Origin: Photorhabdus noenieputensis
GTDB taxonomy: Bacteria; Pseudomonadota; Gammaproteobacteria; Enterobacterales; Enterobacteriaceae
Assembly: GCF_018448935.1 (NCBI RefSeq)
Contig: NZ_RCWC01000003.1
Coordinates: 62,001 to 126,000, forward strand
DNA: 64,000 nucleotides
Direction: 5' to 3'
Part shown: positions 59,938 through 64,000 of the stretch, in pieces
Position numbering within the stretch: position 1 is the first letter of the stretch
Layout of the letters: each line of letters opens with the position of its first letter
The notes under the pieces: generated by a model
Seen by the model: the letters and a program-made list of their open reading frames with translations, nothing else
Database searches by the model: none
Told to the model about the DNA's origin: nothing
Made by a program: the position numbers and the translations under genes

Positions 59938-60297
59938 TTATTCCCGATCGAAAAAGTTACTTCTGGTCATACCGTTATTCTCTTTAATACGCGCAGTACG
60001 CTCAAGATCCCGATGGATTTTCTCATTGACATGATCATTAAACTCCAAGCTCTTCCGATTAAGTTCATCTTCTTTCACCTGTCTCGCCAGTTCCCGCTTC
60101 TCCGCCGTATTATTATCTGTAATGAGTTTATCCACATTCCAATGCTGAGGTTTAAGATTTTCCCGTTTCTTTAAATACTCTTCAGATGGCTTATTATCAA
60201 CCGGAATATCACTTTTGTAGTCAAAATTTGAGGCAAATACCTGGCAAGAAATTGCGGATAAAATAACAAAAATATAACGTGATCCCTTAATCATCAT
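59938..60297 (-). CDS. Small exported protein of unknown function
   Basis: 119 residues from ATG 60297 (or the adjacent ATG 60294), after AAGGGAG. A clear signal peptide (MMIKGSRYIFVILSAISCQVFASN, cut after ASA-like FAS) is followed by a very charged, Glu/Lys/Arg/Asn-rich, helix-prone mature part of about 95 residues (KRELARQVKEDELNRKSLEF). Probably periplasmic. No known family recognised. An in-frame ATG at 60318 would overlap its own ribosome-binding site. Confidence 0.7.
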   Translation of the reverse strand: MMIKGSRYIFVILSAISCQVFASNFDYKSDIPVDNKPSEEYLKKRENLKPQHWNVDKLITDNNTAEKRELARQVKEDELNRKSLEFNDHVNEKIHRDLERTARIKENNGMTRSNFFDRE

Positions 60298-60515
60298 ATG
60301 CTCCCTTTTCAAAACCATAACTTCGAATAATTATTAAATAATTATTGCCAATAAGAATCAATAGTATTTATGTCCACAAGCCAGTTATTAATATCAGGTT
60401 TACACTTTATTTAAATTATGTGCTTTGTACTGGCCCGGTAAAGAATTAACCCGCCGGAATCTGCGGGTCAATAGTCATTAGAGGTTAATCGGGAATATAC
60501 GGGATTATCTCACAA

Positions 60516-61349
60516 TTAAATCGGGTTTCCCTGCCGATAAGCCAGAGCAACCGCCAAAGATTGCACTAAACACAAAGTAGCAGACTGAGAACGGAATGCA
60601 TCCACCTGTGCTTCTTTAATGACAAAGCAAACATCACTAAAACTGGCAAGCGGGCTAATCTGGCTATCCGTAATCACGATCTGTTTTGCTCCGGCTTTCG
60701 CCGCCCTCTCACTGACCATCAGAGTTTCCTCTGCATAAGGGGTAAAACTGATTGAAACGACAACATCTTCTTCCCCAATTAAATTAATCTGTTCCCTGAA
60801 CATTCCCCCCAAACCATCCACGAGTAAAGGGCGACATTCCAAGTGATTCAATGCATAAGAAAGATAAGCCGCCACACTAAAAGAACGGCGCAGCCCAATA
60901 ATGTAAATATTCTTAGCCTGAGCCAATAAGTCTACTGCGTTCCTTAAATCTTCGGGGGCTGTCCTGGCAGCTAGCTGTTGCATAGCCTGCACATTTGAAC
61001 GAGCAAATTCCTGCAAAATATGCTGAGGGTCTTCCGGTGGCTCCTGTTCACCATCCAATTCCCTAAATAACCTGGCTCGGTCTGCATAACTGGCAGTTTC
61101 TTCCACCATATGCATGCGGAATAGCTGTTTCATTTCATTAAAACCACTGAAATCAAACGCATTAGCGAAACGAATTAATGTTGATGGAGGAACATCAGCT
61201 TCTTTGGCAATCACAGCAACAGTATCAAAAGCGACACTATTGGTATTATCCAGCACATATCGAGCTACTTGTTGCAGGCGTTTACTCAATTCACTATAGC
61301 GTGAACGGACTTGTTCTTGAAATTCATTCAGATTCGATGCGACAGACAT
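60516..61349 (-). CDS. iolR: RpiR/MurR-family regulator of the inositol genes
   Basis: 277 residues. N-terminal helix-turn-helix of the RpiR type (YVLDNTNSVAFDTVAVIAKEADVPPSTLIRFANAFDFSGFNEMKQLF) and a C-terminal SIS sugar-phosphate-binding domain (about 120-265; IYIIGLRRSFSVAAYLSYAL, DVVVSISFTPYAEETL). Divergent to iolA-iolD, so most likely the inositol-pathway repressor (gene name by context). Confidence 0.82.
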   Translation of the reverse strand: MSVASNLNEFQEQVRSRYSELSKRLQQVARYVLDNTNSVAFDTVAVIAKEADVPPSTLIRFANAFDFSGFNEMKQLFRMHMVEETASYADRARLFRELDGEQEPPEDPQHILQEFARSNVQAMQQLAARTAPEDLRNAVDLLAQAKNIYIIGLRRSFSVAAYLSYALNHLECRPLLVDGLGGMFREQINLIGEEDVVVSISFTPYAEETLMVSERAAKAGAKQIVITDSQISPLASFSDVCFVIKEAQVDAFRSQSATLCLVQSLAVALAYRQGNPI

Positions 61350-61411
61350 AAATCCCCCATAAAATTTATCGCCAGCAATTGTAATCGTTTTACCGTATAA
61401 GCTGAATCATA

Positions 61412-61437
61412 TTTCATTTTTATAGTTAAAAATGAAA
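61412..61437. promoter_or_regulatory. Candidate operator between iolR and iolA
   Basis: Perfect inverted repeat TTTCATTTTT - ATAGTT - AAAAATGAAA, 62 bases from the iolR start in the divergent promoter region. A likely site for the RpiR-family regulator; inferred, no published consensus compared. Confidence 0.5.
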
Positions 61438-61652
61438 CACATAATCCATTCATTGTAATGATTTATTATTACTAATATATTGATTAACATCTAATTAGTC
61501 ACCTAATTATCGGTAATTCATAAAAACCTTACTCCGATCACACTAATTGTCTTTTGTTCCAAATAACATTGAAAATAAAACATATATTTCATATATCTAT
61601 TATCAAAGTTTCTGATTCAGTACTAACATCAAATCCGCAAAAGAGGCTCAGA

Positions 61653-63164
61653 ATGGAACAAGTACAGAATTATGTTAATGGGCAACTCATTCCTAGTCAT
61701 AGCACCCGCTTTTCTCCGGTTTTTAATCCAGCGACGGGAAAACAGATACGTCAGGTAACACTAAGCACAGCCCATGAAGTTGAACAGGCAATTGGAGCTG
61801 CTCATCAGGCTTACAGTGAATGGTCTAAAATTTCACCTCTCAAACGTGCTCGTGTCATGTTCCAGTTCAAAGCATTGCTAGAGGCCAATATAGACAAAAT
61901 GGCGCTATTGATTTCAGAAGAACATGGAAAAATCTATTCAGATGCCATCGGTGAATTAACTCGCGGTCTGGAAGTCGTTGAGTTTGCCTGTGGCATTCCT
62001 CATCTACAAAAAGGTGAACATTCCGCGAATACCGGAACAGGCATAGATAGCCATTCTTTAATGCAACCTTTAGGCGTTTGTGTCGGCATTACTCCTTTCA
62101 ACTTTCCGGCAATGGTTCCTATGTGGATGTTTCCTATCGCATTAGCGACAGGGAATACTTTTGTATTGAAGCCTTCAGAAAAAGATCCTTCTCTCGCGAT
62201 TGAATTAGCATTACTGCTTAAACAATCCGGTTTACCCGATGGCGTATTTAATGTTGTCAACGGCGATAAAGAAGCTGTTGACGCACTACTAACAGATCCA
62301 CGGGTACAAGCTGTCAGCTTTGTTGGTTCGACTCCTATCGCTGAGTATATCTACACTACCGCCTCAGCTCACGGGAAACGCTGTCAGGCCCTCGGTGGTG
62401 CAAAAAATCACTGTATTCTGATGCCAGATGCCGACCTTGATATGGCTAGCAATGCTATTACAGGTGCGGCTTTTGGCGCAGCCGGTGAACGTTGCATGGC
62501 ACTGTCTGTTGTATTGGCGGTTGGGGATGAAACAGCAGATGCGCTGATTGAAAAATTACGTCAACAGATCAGCAAAATATCTGTCGGTCCCGGTATTGTC
62601 GCAACTAAAGAAAACGATATGGGGCCAGTTATCTCTGCCCAACACCAAGCTAAAATCTGTGATTACATCGATAGTGGCGAAAAACAGGGGGCTAGCCTGT
62701 TAATTGATGGCCGTCAACTCAAGGTTCCGGGTTATGAAAATGGCTATTTTATTGGCCCGACGCTATTTGATAACGTCACGCCAGAGATGAAAATCTATCA
62801 AGAAGAGATCTTCGGTCCCGTTCTGTCAATTGTTCGTGTACCCGATTATGCCACCGCGCTAACATTAATTAACTGCCATCAATATGGTAATGGTACCGCG
62901 ATATTCACCCGCGACGGAGAAACAGCTCGCCAATTTAGCGAAGATGTACAAACGGGTATGGTAGGCATCAATATCCCCATTCCGGTACCAATGGCCTTCC
63001 ACAGCTTCGGCGGCTGGAAACGCTCAATTTTTGGTCCACTTAACGTTCACGGTAATGATGGCGTGCGCTTCTACACTCGCATGAAAACCGTTACCAGCCG
63101 TTGGCCAGCAAGTATCAGGTTAGAACATCATTCCAGTAGTTTTGTGATGCCAACAATGGAATAA
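61653..63164 (+). CDS. iolA: CoA-acylating malonate/methylmalonate-semialdehyde dehydrogenase IolA
   Basis: 503 residues. Aldehyde dehydrogenase fold with [29 protein letters not shown] and the catalytic Cys in [11 protein letters not shown]. It oxidises malonate semialdehyde to acetyl-CoA at the end of myo-inositol catabolism. ATG 61653 follows AGAGG; the open frame before it (from 61554) has no family counterpart. Followed after 16 bases by iolD. Confidence 0.93.
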   Translation: MEQVQNYVNGQLIPSHSTRFSPVFNPATGKQIRQVTLSTAHEVEQAIGAAHQAYSEWSKISPLKRARVMFQFKALLEANIDKMALLISEEHGKIYSDAIGELTRGLEVVEFACGIPHLQKGEHSANTGTGIDSHSLMQPLGVCVGITPFNFPAMVPMWMFPIALATGNTFVLKPSEKDPSLAIELALLLKQSGLPDGVFNVVNGDKEAVDALLTDPRVQAVSFVGSTPIAEYIYTTASAHGKRCQALGGAKNHCILMPDADLDMASNAITGAAFGAAGERCMALSVVLAVGDETADALIEKLRQQISKISVGPGIVATKENDMGPVISAQHQAKICDYIDSGEKQGASLLIDGRQLKVPGYENGYFIGPTLFDNVTPEMKIYQEEIFGPVLSIVRVPDYATALTLINCHQYGNGTAIFTRDGETARQFSEDVQTGMVGINIPIPVPMAFHSFGGWKRSIFGPLNVHGNDGVRFYTRMKTVTSRWPASIRLEHHSSSFVMPTME

Positions 63165-63180
63165 GATGGAGTTCTGTAAT

Positions 63181-64000
63181 ATGAGCAAATCAACAATGAC
63201 AACGGCTCAAGCATTGGTGAAGTTCTTGAACCAGCAATATGTGGAAGCAGACGGAGAACAATATCCATTTATCAGAGGAATCTTTACCATTTTTGGTCAC
63301 GGTAATGTTGTTGGATTAGGGCAAGCGCTGGAGCAAGATCCCGGTCACTTAACCGTTTACCAAGGATACAATGAACAAGGTATGGCCCATATCGCCACAG
63401 GTTTTGCTAAACAGAAAAAACGCAAACAGATTTTTGCCGTCACCTCCTCTGTTGGCCCTGGCTCCGCCAATATGGTAACCGCTGCGGCAACTGCCACAGC
63501 CAATCGCCTTCCTCTGCTGTTATTACCCGGAGATCTCTTCGCCTGCCGTCAGCCTGATCCAGTCTTACAACAGGTTGAACAGTTCCATGACTATACTATC
63601 AGCACCAATGACTGTTTCCGCCCTGTTTCTCGTTACTGGGATCGTATCTCCAGACCAGAACAACTAATGAGCGCTATGATTAATGCGATGCGAGTTCTAA
63701 CCGATCCTGCGGATACCGGTACCGTCACAATCTGTTTGCCACAAGATGTTCAAGGCGAGATTTGGGATTTTCCTGACTATTTCTTTCAAAAAAGAATTCA
63801 CCGCATTGAACGCCGCCCTGCTTCTATCGCCATGATTAACGATGCCGTGGGACTCATAAGCCGCAAGAAAAAACCTTTGCTTATCTGCGGTGGCGGGGTG
63901 CGTTATTCAGAAGCACATGACGCTTTCCGTCAGTTTGCAGAACACTTCAATATTCCTTTTGCTGAAACACAGGCAGGTAAAAGTGCTGTAATTGCCGAAC
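63181..64000 (+). CDS. iolD: IolD, trihydroxycyclohexane-1,2-dione hydrolase (N-terminal part)
   Basis: ThDP-dependent ring-opening enzyme of myo-inositol catabolism; the first 273 residues are in the window and the frame runs off the right edge. Visible: catalytic-type Glu in [19 protein letters not shown], then [32 protein letters not shown] and the start of the central domain ([14 protein letters not shown]). Start ATG 63181 behind TGGAG, 16 bases after iolA: same operon. Confidence 0.92.
   Translation, partial: MSKSTMTTAQALVKFLNQQYVEADGEQYPFIRGIFTIFGHGNVVGLGQALEQDPGHLTVYQGYNEQGMAHIATGFAKQKKRKQIFAVTSSVGPGSANMVTAAATATANRLPLLLLPGDLFACRQPDPVLQQVEQFHDYTISTNDCFRPVSRYWDRISRPEQLMSAMINAMRVLTDPADTGTVTICLPQDVQGEIWDFPDYFFQKRIHRIERRPASIAMINDAVGLISRKKKPLLICGGGVRYSEAHDAFRQFAEHFNIPFAETQAGKSAVIAE

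Overview
The window looks like a Photorhabdus chromosome (Morganellaceae, insect-pathogenic nematode symbiont). The gene order of the enterobacterial core blocks (flhDC-motAB-cheAW-MCP-cheRBYZ, pyrC, bssS, dinI, trhO, lpxL) fits an enteric genome. A bkdABC operon and a glidobactin/cepafungin-type (syrbactin) biosynthetic cluster sit side by side, a combination I associate with Photorhabdus. Intergenic DNA is very AT-rich, and two ERIC elements are present. The species call is inference; no marker gene such as rRNA is present.

Left part (1-9.5 kb): the start of an unidentified gene running off the left end, then the minus-strand operon bkdA-bkdB-bkdC. It encodes a fused E1 2-oxoacid decarboxylase, an unusual E2 acyltransferase carrying its own C-terminal acyl carrier domain, and a stand-alone ketosynthase. 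Together they should make and extend a branched acyl starter, as used for isopropylstilbene. A 127-bp ERIC element lies in what looks like a broken small gene just upstream of bkdA. A RafY-type sugar porin follows.

Secondary-metabolite part (9.7-28.8 kb): a 56-residue ORF with a double-glycine leader-like end, a 2OG/Fe(II) lysine hydroxylase (GlbB type), a 4.2-thousand-residue hybrid NRPS-PKS (C-A-PCP-C-A-PCP-KS-AT-DH-KR-ACP-TE, GlbC type), an MFS exporter, a threonine-specific C-A-PCP synthetase with a starter-type C domain (GlbF type), and an NTF2-like protein. The predicted chain is acyl-Thr-(4-hydroxy)Lys-Ala-malonate, cyclised by the thioesterase: the proteasome-inhibitor scaffold of glidobactin, cepafungin and luminmycin.

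Motility part (28.9-41.5 kb, minus strand): flhD-flhC, motA-motB-cheA-cheW, two chemoreceptors, cheR-cheB-cheY-cheZ. Upstream of flhD there is a perfect CRP site and a perfect RcsAB box, spaced as I recall for E. coli flhDC; a perfect sigma-28 promoter precedes the first receptor gene.

MgtC part (41.5-46.2 kb): a long AT-rich stretch hides a decayed MgtB/MgtA-type Mg2+ ATPase pseudogene directly downstream of an intact mgtC, the relic of an mgtCB operon, followed by a cold-shock gene. Next come ylaC and four nearly identical tRNA-Asn genes, each with its own promoter; an orphan 358-residue gene is inserted between copies 1 and 2. Core genes follow: pyrC, bssS, an RcsA-like regulator, trhO, dinI with a LexA box, lpxL and a POT peptide transporter.

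Right end: a HigBA-type toxin-antitoxin pair, an AraC-family regulator, csaA, a second ERIC, a small exported protein, and the start of a myo-inositol catabolism locus (RpiR-family regulator, iolA, partial iolD) that runs off the right edge.
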